A stretch of DNA of 7,123 bases from CAYVQE01 sp964633205. Its GTDB lineage: Bacteria; Myxococcota; B64-G9. This document shows, piece after piece, positions 7,056-7,123 of this stretch. Under the pieces are notes generated by a model, which worked only from the letters and a program-made list of their open reading frames with translations, did not search any database and was not told the origin of the DNA. The DNA lies in contig CAZWFN010000227.1 in NCBI GenBank assembly GCA_964633205.1, positions 1 to 7,123 on the forward strand, written 5' to 3'. Position numbers and translations under genes: made by a program. Positions within the stretch are counted from its first letter, which is position 1. The number at the start of each line of letters is the position of its first letter.

Positions 7056-7061
7056 GCGGAC

Positions 7062-7123
7062 ATGATCGTGGCCAAGCTGGAGGCGCTGCTGCACGGGGTG
7101 CTGCTGCTCAAGGAGTGCACCCC
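7062..7123 (+). CDS. Start of an unidentified protein-coding gene (3' end outside the window)
   Basis: Twenty full codons are visible, starting MIVAKLEALLHGVLLLKECT. They have GC-rich, C/G-ending codon use like that of the aspartokinase gene and an excellent Shine-Dalgarno sequence. The segment is probably an amphipathic, leucine-rich helix. It is not a convincing signal peptide, because Lys5, Glu7, Lys17 and Glu18 flank the Leu run. The fragment is too short to name a family. It is divergent from the peptidase operon and matches the codon style of the core genome. Confidence 0.65.
   Translation, partial: MIVAKLEALLHGVLLLKECT

Larger units (their letters stand above)
6796..7061. other. Divergent intergenic region
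   Basis: This 266-base stretch separates the minus-strand peptidase gene from a plus-strand gene starting at 7062. It must hold the promoter or promoters for the peptidase operon. It contains AT-richer patches (AAATTTTTACA around 6830-6840 and GATATTTGCT around 6991-7000) unlike the GC-rich coding DNA nearby. GATCTC (6922-6927) and GAGATC (6972-6977) form a widely spaced inverted pair that could be chance. No RNA gene or convincing terminator was seen. Confidence 0.5.

Overview
The window comes from a high-GC bacterium, most likely a deltaproteobacterial or myxobacterial-type lineage (Myxococcota or a relative). This is inferred from three things: GC-rich core DNA (about 78% in one 60-base line of the aspartokinase gene counted by hand), a lipoprotein carrying EGF-like modules plus many tryptophan-rich 'WG-S--DVWAVG' repeats, and a large multidomain secreted protein with Cys-rich segments. 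No database search was possible, so the taxon is a guess.

Layout. Bases 1-626 (+) are the 3' part of a monofunctional aspartokinase gene (lysC type). Bases 627-821 are a gap between convergent genes. Bases 822-6795 (-) hold a two-gene unit. Transcribed first is a 1246-codon gene (6795 to 3055) for a secreted M4 (thermolysin-like) metallopeptidase with a complete zinc and catalytic residue set. It is followed after only 19 nt by a 737-codon gene (3035 to 822) for a lipoprotein with two EGF-like modules and 14 tandem propeller-type repeats. Bases 6796-7061 are a divergent intergenic region with a candidate promoter for the peptidase operon. At 7062 another plus-strand gene begins, with a strong Shine-Dalgarno sequence, and runs off the window.

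How the genes may work together. The close spacing and shared strand suggest that the secreted peptidase and the surface-anchored repeat lipoprotein are co-expressed and act at or outside the outer membrane, for example in degrading or binding extracellular protein. That link is inference. The pair is oriented against both flanking GC-rich genes and has lower GC, which suggests an accessory insertion.

The most notable signals are a sharp change in base composition inside the peptidase gene, at the end of its N-terminal lectin-like domain (near base 6040-6060); an unusual M4 architecture with no propeptide that I can recognise; and a repeat count (14) with strand order that fits two seven-bladed propellers closed by a 'Velcro' strand. 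I saw no CRISPR, tRNA, rRNA, insertion sequence or recognised defence system.
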